A stretch of DNA of 64,000 bases. Source: Intestinimonas butyriciproducens (GTDB lineage: Bacteria; Bacillota; Clostridia; Oscillospirales; Oscillospiraceae). Location: contig NZ_CP011524.1 of the NCBI RefSeq assembly GCF_004154955.1, positions 2,790,001 through 2,854,000 on the forward strand, read 5' to 3'. Below, piece after piece: positions 33,101 through 41,088 of this stretch. How positions within the stretch are numbered: position 1 is the first letter of the stretch; every line of letters begins with the position of its first letter. The notes under the pieces were generated by a model. It searched no databases, was not told where the DNA came from, and saw only the letters and a list, made by a program, of their open reading frames with translations. Both the position numbers and the translations under genes were made by a program.

Positions 33101-33137
33101 GGGCAAGGCAGACCGCAATGGTTTGCCTTGCCCTGTT
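33101..33137 (+). terminator. Probable terminator after the HTH-DUF6514 gene
   Basis: GGGCAAGGCA(G)ACC at 33101-33114 pairs with GGTTTGCCTTGCCC at 33120-33133 with one mismatch and a 5-base loop, followed by TGTTTAT. It lies between convergent genes. Confidence 0.75.
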
Positions 33138-33150
33138 TATAGTGTGTAAA

Positions 33151-33185
33151 CCCACTATGACACTTTCGGGGAAAGTGCCTGTGGG
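33151..33185. other. Two-storey hairpin between convergent genes
   Basis: CCCAC (33151-33155) pairs with GTGGG (33181-33185), enclosing a perfect CACTTTC-GGG-GAAAGTG hairpin (33161-33177) with 5- and 3-base internal loops. No T-tract. It could be a second terminator arm for the TraX-like gene or a small structured RNA element. Confidence 0.45.
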
Positions 33186-33203
33186 AGAGAGATAAACTGA
33201 AGG

Positions 33204-33956
33204 TTACCGCGCATATTGAATCCACCCGATAATCAGAAGATGCAGCGGATAATAGAGGTAAAACAGCCATTTCATGACACGGTTCAATTTCTCGTTGTTA
33301 CCTCTTTGGCCATTGTATAGCCTGATAATTGGAATTGCAAAAATGATGCCCATCTGCAATAGCCCATAGACTTTGTCAATTGCAAAGAAATACACCGTCG
33401 CATAAATCGCCACATAGAAAACCATCCACAACATTTGTGTTTTGAATTTTCCCCAATTTGTTCCGAACGCCAAAATACACAGATTTGCAACACAACTCCA
33501 GTCGCTGGGGAAGCTTATCAAGCAGATCAGTACGATAAGGATGACTTTTACTGTATTTTTCTGTACGCTTCGGCTGTTCACCACCCGAAGCATAACCAAC
33601 CCCCATGCAAGCGACCACATGACGCTTGTCTGGTTCAGTACACTTCCGTAGTAAAAGGGAATAAAGGACTTCCAATTGACAAAATCCATCGACGCAAACA
33701 CATAGGCAAAGTGTGATATGAATGCAAACAGAAACAGCCGCACCGTGTATTTGTTCAAATTTTTAGTATAGTGATACCCCTCCGCAATAAAGTAACACAT
33801 AATGGGGCAGGTAAGTCTGCCTATGATATGAAGCAAAATCGGTACAAACTCTTTTGGATAGCCGGGATAGATCATCCATGTAACATGATCAATTGTCATT
33901 GCAATAACAGCAATTAACTTGATTGTATTTGCATCCATTTTCTTATATCTTTCCAT
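33204..33956 (-). CDS. TraX-like multi-spanning membrane protein
   Basis: 250 residues, about eight hydrophobic segments, with the TraX-family opening MDANTIKLIAVIAMTIDHVTWMIYP and the IIGRLTCPIMCYFIAEGYHYT segment. TraX acetylates pilin in F-type conjugation, but many chromosomal homologues in Firmicutes have no conjugation context and unknown substrates. The codon choice is distinctly more AT-rich than the genes on either side, suggesting recent acquisition. AGAGGA before the ATG at 33956 supports the start; the alternative is the ATG for MDANT at 33938. It has its own strong promoter. Confidence 0.8.
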   Translation of the reverse strand: MERYKKMDANTIKLIAVIAMTIDHVTWMIYPGYPKEFVPILLHIIGRLTCPIMCYFIAEGYHYTKNLNKYTVRLFLFAFISHFAYVFASMDFVNWKSFIPFYYGSVLNQTSVMWSLAWGLVMLRVVNSRSVQKNTVKVILIVLICLISFPSDWSCVANLCILAFGTNWGKFKTQMLWMVFYVAIYATVYFFAIDKVYGLLQMGIIFAIPIIRLYNGQRGNNEKLNRVMKWLFYLYYPLHLLIIGWIQYAR

Positions 33957-33998
33957 GTAGTATTCCTCTTATGAAAATCCCGCTTTTTGGGTTGGTTC

Positions 33999-34027
33999 AT
34001 TATAAAACAACACCCGCCGAAAAGCAA
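33999..34027 (-). promoter_or_regulatory. Promoter of the TraX-like gene
   Basis: Minus strand TTGCTT (34022-34027), 17 bases, TATAAT (33999-34004). The -35 element lies inside the palindrome at 34009-34046. Confidence 0.75.
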
Positions 34028-34046
34028 TTGCTTTTCGGCGGGTGTT
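34009..34046. terminator. 38-bp perfect palindrome: terminator of LysR-1, overlapping the TraX promoter
   Basis: 19-bp arms with no spacer (34009-34027 and 34028-34046), centre GCAATTGC. For the minus-strand LysR gene ending at 34115 it is followed by GTTTTAT, so it can terminate. It also contains the -35 box of the next gene and could double as a regulator site. Confidence 0.8.
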
Positions 34047-34114
34047 AACTTCCTTACGGTATGTTCCCCACTGGGCCGCCGCTTTTTTATTGGGCCCCTC
34101 CTCGCTCACTCTCG

Positions 34115-35014
34115 CTACAGCTTACTGCAATAATCCACCATGAAGTCTTTGAATATCTGGGCGCTCTTGCACAGATGGCTTTTTGCCCTCCAGTAAATCG
34201 CCTGGGGCCGGGAACAGGGTGGGTTTACAATTGGAATCATGACAGTGCCGTCATACAGCCCGCTGTTCTGTCCCGTCGAAGTGGCAATACAGACCATATT
34301 TTCACTGATGAGCATTCTTGGGCGCAGGATATAGTCGCACTCGATCCTCGATTTCGGCGTAAACCCTGCCTTGAGGCAGAGACTATCGCAAAAATTCCGA
34401 AAAGAGGTATTGTGAGGGGAATTGACAAACCACTCGTCTTTGGCCTCCGCCAGATCGATCCATGCCCGCCCGGCAAATCGGTGAGTCGGCGGAACGGCCA
34501 AAAACACCTGGGAATTAAAGAGAAGCTGGTATTCGAATTCATACTTGGGGTTGATGATCTCCCCTGTCGTGGCAATATAAAAATCAGCGTTCTCCACCAG
34601 GGGGTTCGAGCGGCCGGAATAATCGGAGTTCGTCCCTGTGTCGAACGCGAGCAGGGAGATGGAAATCTCCGGATGTTCAGCCGAAAAGGCGCGCAGCGGA
34701 TTGTTCCAGAGGTTTGGATTGGTCACCGCCACAGAGACGCTTGCTTCGCCCAGATTCTGAGCCTCCTTGATCTCCGTCTCTGCACTGTCCAGCGCATAAA
34801 AGACCTGATCCACATATTTCTGTAATATTTTCCCATAATTGTTCAGCCGGATATTTCTTCCCACCCGGTCAAACAGCTTAACGCCCATTTCCTTCTCCAG
34901 TCTGGCCAGGCTGGAGCTGATGGCGGAGGGAGTCACCAGCATTTCCTGCGCCGTTTTGTTCAGGTGCTGCCGTTTTGCCAACTCGGAAAAGTACTTCAAC
35001 TGCAGCAAGTCCAT
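34115..35014 (-). CDS. LysR family transcriptional regulator (LysR-1)
   Basis: 299 residues. N-terminal winged HTH (MDLLQLKYFSELAKRQHLNKTAQEMLVTPSAISSSLARLE-type arrangement, residues ~1-60) and a type 2 periplasmic-binding effector domain (~90-299). It is divergent from operon A (cyclase, TTT transporter, nitroreductase, BKACE-1) with 182 bases between the starts, the classical LysR layout, so operon A is its likely target and its substrate or an intermediate the likely inducer (inference). GGACGGGAG precedes the ATG. Confidence 0.92.
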   Translation of the reverse strand: MDLLQLKYFSELAKRQHLNKTAQEMLVTPSAISSSLARLEKEMGVKLFDRVGRNIRLNNYGKILQKYVDQVFYALDSAETEIKEAQNLGEASVSVAVTNPNLWNNPLRAFSAEHPEISISLLAFDTGTNSDYSGRSNPLVENADFYIATTGEIINPKYEFEYQLLFNSQVFLAVPPTHRFAGRAWIDLAEAKDEWFVNSPHNTSFRNFCDSLCLKAGFTPKSRIECDYILRPRMLISENMVCIATSTGQNSGLYDGTVMIPIVNPPCSRPQAIYWRAKSHLCKSAQIFKDFMVDYCSKL

Positions 35015-35032
35015 CGTTCTCCCGTCCTTTCA

Positions 35033-35048
35033 TTAAGATATTTCTTAA
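35033..35048. promoter_or_regulatory. Candidate LysR-1 operator
   Basis: Perfect inverted repeat TTAAGA-TATT-TCTTAA, containing the T-N11-A pattern of LysR sites, 19 bases in front of the lysR-1 start and 23 bases upstream of the operon A -35 box. Confidence 0.55.
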
Positions 35049-35070
35049 CAAAACTCGTCAAAAAATGAAA

Positions 35071-35100
35071 TTGATACTTAATATTATCCTGTGTTATGAT
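35071..35100 (+). promoter_or_regulatory. Promoter of operon A
   Basis: TTGATA (35071-35076), 18 bases, TATGAT (35095-35100). Spacing is one base over optimum, which suits an activator-dependent promoter. Confidence 0.65.
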
Positions 35101-35196
35101 GAGCCTGTCAAGAGAAAGTTACAGAAAAGGCCGGTAAGCTTTCCGAAAAAATCGTGCAAAACAGAAAATTCATGGGATAGAGAGGGTATGCTTTCA

Positions 35197-36000
35197 ATGG
35201 AACTGTTGGAAAACTACAGGCTGGTGGATTTGACCGTCCCCATCAAGACCCCGAACTTGGAAGAGATGGACCCGAAACTGGCCACAAGCCTGGCGGCTGA
35301 GATCGAATATCTGGATCACGAGGATACCATCCCCCTGGTCAGCGGATATTTCGGCTGTCGTCCGGAGGATCTGCACGGGGGCTGCGGCTGGGCCACAGAG
35401 CGTGTCAGGACCTCCACCCATGCGGGGACACATGTGGATGCGCCATGGCATTATGCTCCCGCTTCCGGCGGTAAGCCCTCCCGCAGGATTGACGAGTGCC
35501 CCCTAGAGTGGTATTTCGGCCGCGGCGTGGTGCTCAATATGACCCACAAAAAGAGCGGCGAGACCGTCTCTGCCCAGGACGTAAAAGACGCGCTGGCCGC
35601 TCTGGATTATACCCTGAGCTATGGCGACATCGTCTGCATCCGCTATGACACGGACAAGACCTTCGGTACGGCGGCCTATTGGGGCGAGCATCCGGGCCTG
35701 AGCGCGGAGGCCGTACGCTTTATCCTGGATCAGGGCGTCAAAGTTATCGGCGTCGACTCCCCCGGCTTCGATGTTCCCTTTGCCAAGACAAAGGCAAATT
35801 TTGCCGATTCCCACGACAAATCCATCCTCTGGGAGGCACACTGCGCCGGCATCGATTACGACTACTCCCACATCGAAAAGCTGGGCAACCTGGACAAGGT
35901 CCCCGAAAAGGGTTTTTACATCTCCTGTTTCCCCGTCAACCTCTACCAGGGCAGCGCCAGCTGGTCCCGGGTTGTGGCCTTCGTTCCGAAAGATCTATAA
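35197..36000 (+). CDS. Cyclase family metal-dependent hydrolase (PF04199, kynurenine formamidase-like fold)
   Basis: 267 residues. The family signature is intact: HAGTHVDAPWHY (HxGTHxDxPxH), followed by RGVVLNMTHKKSGETVSAQDV and a C-terminal DSPGFDVPFAKT ... EAHCAGID. Known members hydrolyse cyclic or linear amides and cyclic diketones (isatin hydrolase, kynurenine formamidase, dihydrophloroglucinol cyclohydrolase) using divalent metal. As first gene of an operon with a TTT importer, a nitroreductase and a BKACE, a ring-opening step is the most economical reading (inference). The start at 35197 has AGAGGG 10 bases upstream; an in-frame ATG at 35188 is only one base from that site. Confidence 0.85.
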   Translation: MELLENYRLVDLTVPIKTPNLEEMDPKLATSLAAEIEYLDHEDTIPLVSGYFGCRPEDLHGGCGWATERVRTSTHAGTHVDAPWHYAPASGGKPSRRIDECPLEWYFGRGVVLNMTHKKSGETVSAQDVKDALAALDYTLSYGDIVCIRYDTDKTFGTAAYWGEHPGLSAEAVRFILDQGVKVIGVDSPGFDVPFAKTKANFADSHDKSILWEAHCAGIDYDYSHIEKLGNLDKVPEKGFYISCFPVNLYQGSASWSRVVAFVPKDL

Positions 36001-36066
36001 ACCTTCGCGCTACCGTTTATGGCGGCTCCTATCGGTCGCCGCGGAAATATAAGAGGAGGAACTATC

Positions 36067-37095
36067 ATGAAAAAGACTTGCAAACGGCTCTTGGTTTCCC
36101 TGATGGCAGCGGCCACGCTCTTCTCTCTTGCAGCGTGCTCCGGCGGCTCCAACCAGCCCGCTTCCACCGGAACTCCCGCTTCGACTTCTCCGGACGGCGC
36201 CACGCTGGACTTCCCCAAGCAGGACATCACCCTCATCGTTCCCTATGCCGCCGGCGGCACCACCGATCTGCTGGCCCGCGCCCTGACCACTCAGCTGAGC
36301 GATGACCTTGGTGTCAACGTGATCGTACAGAATGTGGAGGGCGGCGGCGGTACCACCGGTACCTCCCAGGCCGTAAACAGCAAGGCCGATGGCTACACGC
36401 TGGCCATCTGCTCCAACGGCGGCTACCTCATCAATCCCGAGATCAACGAAGTGGGCTATACCTGGGAGACCACCACTCCCATCTGCATCGTCTCCGAGAT
36501 TCCCATCGCTCTCGGAGTTGCCGCCAGCAGCCCCTATGAGACCCTGCAGGACCTGATTGACGCGGCCGCCGCCGCCCCCGGCAGCGTGACCTATGTTTCC
36601 CCCGGCGCCAACAGCACCCCCCATCTTCTGGTTGCCGCCGTTGGCCAGCAGGCCGGCGTACAGTGGAACCACTCCCCCAACAGCAGTTCCCCCGCCGCCA
36701 TTGCCGAGCTGATCGGCGGCCACATTGACGCCGTATCCGTCAACCTGCCCACCTTCAAGAGCTCTACCAATGACGGCAGCGTCCGCCTGCTGGCCGTTAC
36801 CGGCGACGAGCGCAACCCGTCTTATCCTGACGTCCCTACCTTTAAAGAGCTGGGCTATGATTTCCCCGCCTCTGTCTACTTCTGCATCGTCGGCCCTGCC
36901 GACATGGACCCCGCTGTGGCGCAGTGCCTTTCCGATGCCGTAGGCGCCGCCATGGAAAATGCCGATGTGCAGGACTCCTTTACCAAGCTGGATTTCCCCA
37001 TGAGCTTCACCAGTTCTGAGGACTTCGCTGCCCGGATCCCGGAAGACTTTGCCCTGTACGAGGGGATTCTGAAGGACCTGGGCGTCCTCTCCTGA
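36067..37095 (+). CDS. TTT-family substrate-binding lipoprotein (TctC/Bug type), operon A
   Basis: 342 residues. Signal peptide with lipobox LAAC (Cys24), then a Ser/Thr/Pro linker and a Bug-type binding protein starting ITLIVPYAAGGTTDLLARAL, with ADGYTLAICSNGGYL and the C-terminal GDERNPSYPDVPTFKELGY typical of the family. It captures an organic acid for the TctAB membrane unit encoded downstream. AAGAGGAGG precedes the ATG. Ligand unknown: Bug proteins bind carboxylates from citrate to aromatic acids. The paralogue in operon B has the same length but clearly different sequence, so the two transporters probably take different acids. Confidence 0.93.
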   Translation: MKKTCKRLLVSLMAAATLFSLAACSGGSNQPASTGTPASTSPDGATLDFPKQDITLIVPYAAGGTTDLLARALTTQLSDDLGVNVIVQNVEGGGGTTGTSQAVNSKADGYTLAICSNGGYLINPEINEVGYTWETTTPICIVSEIPIALGVAASSPYETLQDLIDAAAAAPGSVTYVSPGANSTPHLLVAAVGQQAGVQWNHSPNSSSPAAIAELIGGHIDAVSVNLPTFKSSTNDGSVRLLAVTGDERNPSYPDVPTFKELGYDFPASVYFCIVGPADMDPAVAQCLSDAVGAAMENADVQDSFTKLDFPMSFTSSEDFAARIPEDFALYEGILKDLGVLS

Positions 37096-37128
37096 TTCAT
37101 ATTCTCGGTATTCCATCTAAGTCAGCAG

Positions 37129-37187
37129 GAACAGCGGCCTGCCCAGCCCAATGCAAGAACGTCGTGGCCGGGCAGGCCCGTTCTTCG
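37129..37187 (+). other. Long hairpin between tctC and tctB of operon A
   Basis: GGCCTGCCC and GGGCAGGCC arms with flanking GAAC/GTTC pairs, enclosing ~20 bases, without a T-tract. Such stem-loops after a binding-protein gene usually protect the 5' transcript and raise binding protein over membrane subunits (inference). Confidence 0.6.
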
Positions 37188-37226
37188 TCAAATCCTAATG
37201 TCCGTTGGAAGGGAGACCAGAGAATT

Positions 37227-37685
37227 ATGAAGAAGAAATACATGGATTGTATCTCAGGTACGGTACTTATCTTGTTTGCCCTCTGGGGTTGGTATGAGAC
37301 GTCCACCTGGAAAGTATCCGCTGCATCCAGCGGCCTCTCCCCCAGAGTCTATCCTCGCGCGGTATTCACCTGCATTCTCATCTGCGGCGCCATCATCCTG
37401 GGCAGGGCCCTTTTTAAGATGTTCCTTTCCAAGAAGGACTCTGCGGCTGAGCTGGACCGTGTGATCGACATGCACCTGGTAAACGTCGCCGCGGTTACCG
37501 TCCTAACTCTAGTTTATATTTTTGCACTTCGCGCCTTTGGGTTCCTATTCACCACGCCTGTCTTTCTTTTCCTTGCCATGCTGCTGTTCGGTGAGCGGAA
37601 GTGGCTTCGCATGGTGATCATCAGTGTCGCGGGTACTGCTGTGCTGTACTTGTTCTTCGTTCAGATCATGAGCGTACGCTTCTAA
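37227..37685 (+). CDS. TTT-family small membrane subunit (TctB), operon A
   Basis: 152 residues with four hydrophobic segments (about 7-25, 45-65, 83-115 and 128-147). The usual TctB pattern is present: a periplasmic loop with GLSPRVYPRAVFTCIL after helix 1 and a hydrophobic C-terminal half. The ATG at 37227 is preceded by GAAGGGAGA. It lies between the binding protein and TctA, the standard order for this transporter type. TctB function inside the complex is not well defined. Confidence 0.88.
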   Translation: MKKKYMDCISGTVLILFALWGWYETSTWKVSAASSGLSPRVYPRAVFTCILICGAIILGRALFKMFLSKKDSAAELDRVIDMHLVNVAAVTVLTLVYIFALRAFGFLFTTPVFLFLAMLLFGERKWLRMVIISVAGTAVLYLFFVQIMSVRF

Positions 37686-37730
37686 CAGCGACACCGACGA
37701 ACTGGGTCAATCGGAAAGGAGAAACTATAT

Positions 37731-39269
37731 ATGGACATACTGCAAAACCTCGCCGCAGGCATTGCCCACCTGGCCAGCCCTGAGGTTTGGCTCTTCATTA
37801 TCCTCGGTGTTGCCGTCGGCATCGTGTTTGGCGCCATTCCAGGTCTGACCGCCACCACTGCACTCGCCATGTTTACCCCCTTGACGTTTGCGCTTTCCCG
37901 CTACCCCGCCTTCGGCTTTCTGCTGGGCATTTACTGCGGCGGCTACTACGCGGGCAGCATCCCCGCCATTCTGCTCAAAACACCCGGCGCCCCTGGCAAC
38001 GCGGCCACCTGTGTGGACGGCTACCCCATGCGGGAACAGGGCTTGGCTGGCAAGGCACTCTCCCTCTCTGTCACCTCTTCCATGATCGGCGGCATTTTTT
38101 CCGCTCTGGTTCTGCTGTTTTTTGCACCGCTGATCGGTAAAATGGGTTACCTGTTCGGCGCGCCCGAGTACTTTGCCATCGCCATGATGGGCATGACTTG
38201 TCTGGCCGGCGTCTCCGGCAAGGACCTCTGCAAGGGCATCGCCTCCGGCCTTCTGGGCCTGTGCATGGCCATGATCGGCCAGGATGCCATCACCGGCATG
38301 ACCCGCTTCACCTTCGGCTCTGTCCAGATGATCTCCGGCATTTCCCTGATCCCCGGCCTCATTGGTCTGTTCGCCGTGACAGAGGTCCTCAATAAGGCGG
38401 AAGAGATCGGCCGGGAGAAGAAGGGGACCATTACCGACTTCAAATTCTATCCCCCCAAACTCGCAGACTATATCCATATCAAATGGATTCTCTTCAAGTC
38501 CTGTGTAATTGGCACCGTCATTGGCGCGATCCCCGGCACCGGCCCCACCATCTCCGCCTGGATGGCCTACAACGAGGCCAAGCGCTCCTCCAAGCATCCC
38601 GAGCTGTACGGCAAGGGCTCTCCGGAGGGCGTCATCGCCTGCGAGTCGTCCAACAATGCGGTGACCGGCGGTGCCATGATCCCGCTTACCACCCTTGGTA
38701 TCCCCGGCGACTCCGTCACCGCCATCCTGCTGGGCGCCCTGATGATCCACGGCATGACCCCCGGCGTGACCTTTGTCACCAATTACGCCGACATGCTGTA
38801 CTTCTTCTTTATCGTCCTCATCATTGCCAATCTGTTTATGTGGGCGTTTGGTCTTTTGGGCAGCAAGCTGTTCCCCTATATCCTCTCCGTCCCCACTCAG
38901 ATCCTGATGCCCTTTGTCATCGTCATGTGTATCTGCGGCGTCTATGCGGCCGCTTCCACCTACTACAACCTGTTCCTCATCGTGATCCTCGGCGCAGTCG
39001 GTTTCCTGCTCATCAAAGCTGGCTTCAGTATGGCTCCTATGGTCCTGGGCTTTGTGCTGGGCAACATCATCGAGAACAACTTCCAGCGGGCCCTGATCGG
39101 GAGCAATATGGATCCCCTCTGCTTCTTCTCCAGCCCCCTAAGCATCGGCATCTGGGTCGCTGCCATCGTGCTGACCACCTGGATGCTGGTCAAAAACAAA
39201 CAGTCCAATACCATGGATGCAAAACTAAACTCTGCCAAAGGTGCGGATACGTCCGCAGAGAAAGACTAA
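37731..39269 (+). CDS. TTT-family large membrane subunit (TctA), operon A
   Basis: 512 residues, about 12 membrane segments. The first conserved family motif is GAIPGLTATTALAMFTPLTF near the N-terminus; the mirrored second one is GAIPGTGPTISAWMAYNEAKR at mid-protein, followed by GVIACESSNNAVTGGAMIPL. TctA is the translocating subunit of a sodium- or proton-coupled, binding-protein-dependent importer. AAGGAGAAAC precedes the ATG and the gene follows TctB by 45 bases. Confidence 0.95.
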   Translation: MDILQNLAAGIAHLASPEVWLFIILGVAVGIVFGAIPGLTATTALAMFTPLTFALSRYPAFGFLLGIYCGGYYAGSIPAILLKTPGAPGNAATCVDGYPMREQGLAGKALSLSVTSSMIGGIFSALVLLFFAPLIGKMGYLFGAPEYFAIAMMGMTCLAGVSGKDLCKGIASGLLGLCMAMIGQDAITGMTRFTFGSVQMISGISLIPGLIGLFAVTEVLNKAEEIGREKKGTITDFKFYPPKLADYIHIKWILFKSCVIGTVIGAIPGTGPTISAWMAYNEAKRSSKHPELYGKGSPEGVIACESSNNAVTGGAMIPLTTLGIPGDSVTAILLGALMIHGMTPGVTFVTNYADMLYFFFIVLIIANLFMWAFGLLGSKLFPYILSVPTQILMPFVIVMCICGVYAAASTYYNLFLIVILGAVGFLLIKAGFSMAPMVLGFVLGNIIENNFQRALIGSNMDPLCFFSSPLSIGIWVAAIVLTTWMLVKNKQSNTMDAKLNSAKGADTSAEKD

Positions 39270-39299
39270 TCTGAAAATTTCCCAGAAAGGAACATCACT

Positions 39300-40055
39300 A
39301 TGATCCATAACGAAACCATCGATCTTTTGCTCGCTCACAGCTCTGTCCGCCAGTATCAGGACAAACCGGTCTCCCAGGAGGTGGTGGACACCATTTTGAA
39401 CTGCGCGCAGCGGGCGCCTACCTCCAGCTATCTTCAGTCCTATACCATCATTCAGGTGGAAGACAAAGAGAAGCGGGCCGCCCTGATGGAGTTCTCCGGC
39501 GGGCAAAAGTGGCTGGTCAACGCCCCGCTGGTGCTCCTGTTCTGCGGCGATCTGCACCGGGACGACCAGCTCCTCCACCCGGCCGATCAGAACGTACTGC
39601 ACAATGCGGAGCTCTTCACCGTCGCCGTCTCTGACGCCTCTCTGGTGGCCCAGCGGGCCTTTATCGCGGCGCAGGCCCTTGGTCTTGGCGGCGTGATCGT
39701 AGGAGGCGTCCGCAATGAGACCGCCAAAATGGCCCGCCTCTTTGACCTGCCGGAGCTGGTATTCCCGCTGTACGTGCTCTGCCTGGGCTATCCTGAGTCC
39801 GTTCCCGTGCAGCGCCCACGCTTCGAGACCCGGTTTATCCACGCGGTGGACCGCTATCCCGCCCTCCCAGATCCCGACGCGCTGGTTGCCTATGACAACG
39901 AGGTCCGCGAATACTTCCTCAAGCACACCAGCGATCCCAACGAGTTCGGCTGGATCGCCCGCGGACAGCACGCCATCTCCTCCAAGCCCCGGTATGCGGT
40001 GGGCGAGTACCTGAAGGAGGCCGGCTTCCTGACAAAGACGGAGCCCTCTGTGTAA
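39300..40055 (+). CDS. Nitroreductase-family flavin oxidoreductase (NfsA/FRP-like)
   Basis: 251 residues. The FMN-binding opening HSSVRQYQDKPVSQEVVD and the AQRAPTSSYLQSYTIIQV segment identify the NfsA/FRP group; GLGGVIVGGVRN and LPELVFPLYVLCLGYPE are the second FMN region. These dimeric enzymes reduce quinones, nitro groups or activated double bonds with NAD(P)H. Inside an operon for organic-acid uptake and beta-keto acid cleavage it may reduce an enone or quinone-like substrate before ring hydrolysis (inference). AGAAAGGAAC precedes the ATG. Confidence 0.88.
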   Translation: MIHNETIDLLLAHSSVRQYQDKPVSQEVVDTILNCAQRAPTSSYLQSYTIIQVEDKEKRAALMEFSGGQKWLVNAPLVLLFCGDLHRDDQLLHPADQNVLHNAELFTVAVSDASLVAQRAFIAAQALGLGGVIVGGVRNETAKMARLFDLPELVFPLYVLCLGYPESVPVQRPRFETRFIHAVDRYPALPDPDALVAYDNEVREYFLKHTSDPNEFGWIARGQHAISSKPRYAVGEYLKEAGFLTKTEPSV

Positions 40056-40122
40056 TCGCCTTCTGCCATTCGCCGCAGTCCCAGACTGTGCATCCTACCC
40101 TAGAAAGGAGATCTATCCCTGT

Positions 40123-40965
40123 ATGGGCAAAAAACTCATCATCACCGCGGCACTCTGCGGGGCGGGCACCATGAAATCCCAGACGCCCTACGTGCCCGTC
40201 ACACCCGAGGAGATCGCCGCCGACGCCGTGGCCGTCGTGAAGGCCGGCGCCTCCGTCATCCACATCCACGTCCGGGACGACGAGGGCAAGAACACCATGG
40301 AGACCGAGCGCTTCTGCCACGTGGTCAACCTGGTTCGGGAGGAGCTGGCCAAGGCCAATCTGGACGCCGTCCTCAACCTCACCTCCTCCGGCTCCAAGTT
40401 CTCCGAGGATATGCGCCTTGCCCACCTGCCCATCCTCAAGCCGGAGATGTGCTCCTACGACCCCGGCTCCATGAACTGGGCCAACAGCTACATCTTTGCC
40501 AACAGCCCCTCCTTCCTGGAGCGCCTGGGCACCCTCTGCCAGAAGGAGGCCATCAAGCCTGAGTGCGAGGTCTTTGACGGCGGCATGATGGGCAACATCG
40601 CCTACTATATGAAGAAGGGCTTCCTCGCCACCCCCGTCCACTATCAATTCGTGCTGGGCGTGTCGGGCGGCATGCCGGGCAACGCCGACTCGCTGGCCTA
40701 TCTGCTGCCCAAGATGCTCCCCGGCTCCACCTGGTCCATCACGGGCATCGGTAAAGACCATCTGCCCTGCATGCTGCTGGGCCTGGCCGAGGGCTGCGAC
40801 GGCCTGCGGGTGGGCCTGGAGGACAACATCTTCCTGGAGAAGGGCGTCCTGGCCACCAACGCGCAGCTGGTGGAGCGGGCCTGCAAGCTGGGCGAGCTGG
40901 CCGGCCGCACCATCGCCACCGCTGCCGACGCCCGGGAGATCCTCCACCTCACCAAGCACGTTTAA
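40123..40965 (+). CDS. Beta-keto acid cleavage enzyme BKACE-1 (DUF849)
   Basis: 280 residues. The zinc ligands of the family are visible as H47 and H49 in SVIHIHVRD and E233 in VGLEDNIFL; VNLTSSG-type (LNLTSSGSKF) and ECEVFDGGMM motifs complete the TIM barrel. BKACE enzymes condense a beta-keto acid with acetyl-CoA to yield acetoacetate and a new CoA ester. The acid specificity is set by active-site residues I cannot model. It is the last gene of operon A, 67 bases after the nitroreductase gene, with AAAGGAG upstream. Its DNA is ~98% identical to BKACE-2 at 50877-51719; only four residues differ. Confidence 0.95.
   Translation: MGKKLIITAALCGAGTMKSQTPYVPVTPEEIAADAVAVVKAGASVIHIHVRDDEGKNTMETERFCHVVNLVREELAKANLDAVLNLTSSGSKFSEDMRLAHLPILKPEMCSYDPGSMNWANSYIFANSPSFLERLGTLCQKEAIKPECEVFDGGMMGNIAYYMKKGFLATPVHYQFVLGVSGGMPGNADSLAYLLPKMLPGSTWSITGIGKDHLPCMLLGLAEGCDGLRVGLEDNIFLEKGVLATNAQLVERACKLGELAGRTIATAADAREILHLTKHV
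40123..40965 (+). repeat. Long direct repeat, left copy (with 50877-51719)
   Basis: By eye about 20 base differences over 843 bp against the copy at 50877-51719, mostly third codon positions. The flanks just outside the genes do not match, so the repeat is the coding sequence alone. The copies are 10.75 kb apart in direct orientation. Confidence 0.93.
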
Positions 40966-41035
40966 AGACTCCAACCTCCCTGAGCGCGGATACAAGCCGT
41001 GTTTTTTCCATCCTTCTGCTTTATTTTCCTCCCAA

Positions 41036-41083
41036 CAAGGAGAGCGGGACAGCCTTAAGGCTGTCCCGCTCTCCTTGTTTTTT
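41036..41083 (+). terminator. Terminator of operon A
   Basis: Perfect 19-bp stem (CAAGGAGAGCGGGACAGCC and its complement) with loop TTAA, followed by TTTTTTG. It also lies at the 3' end of the convergent thiolase gene. Confidence 0.96.
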
Positions 41084-41088
41084 GTCCG

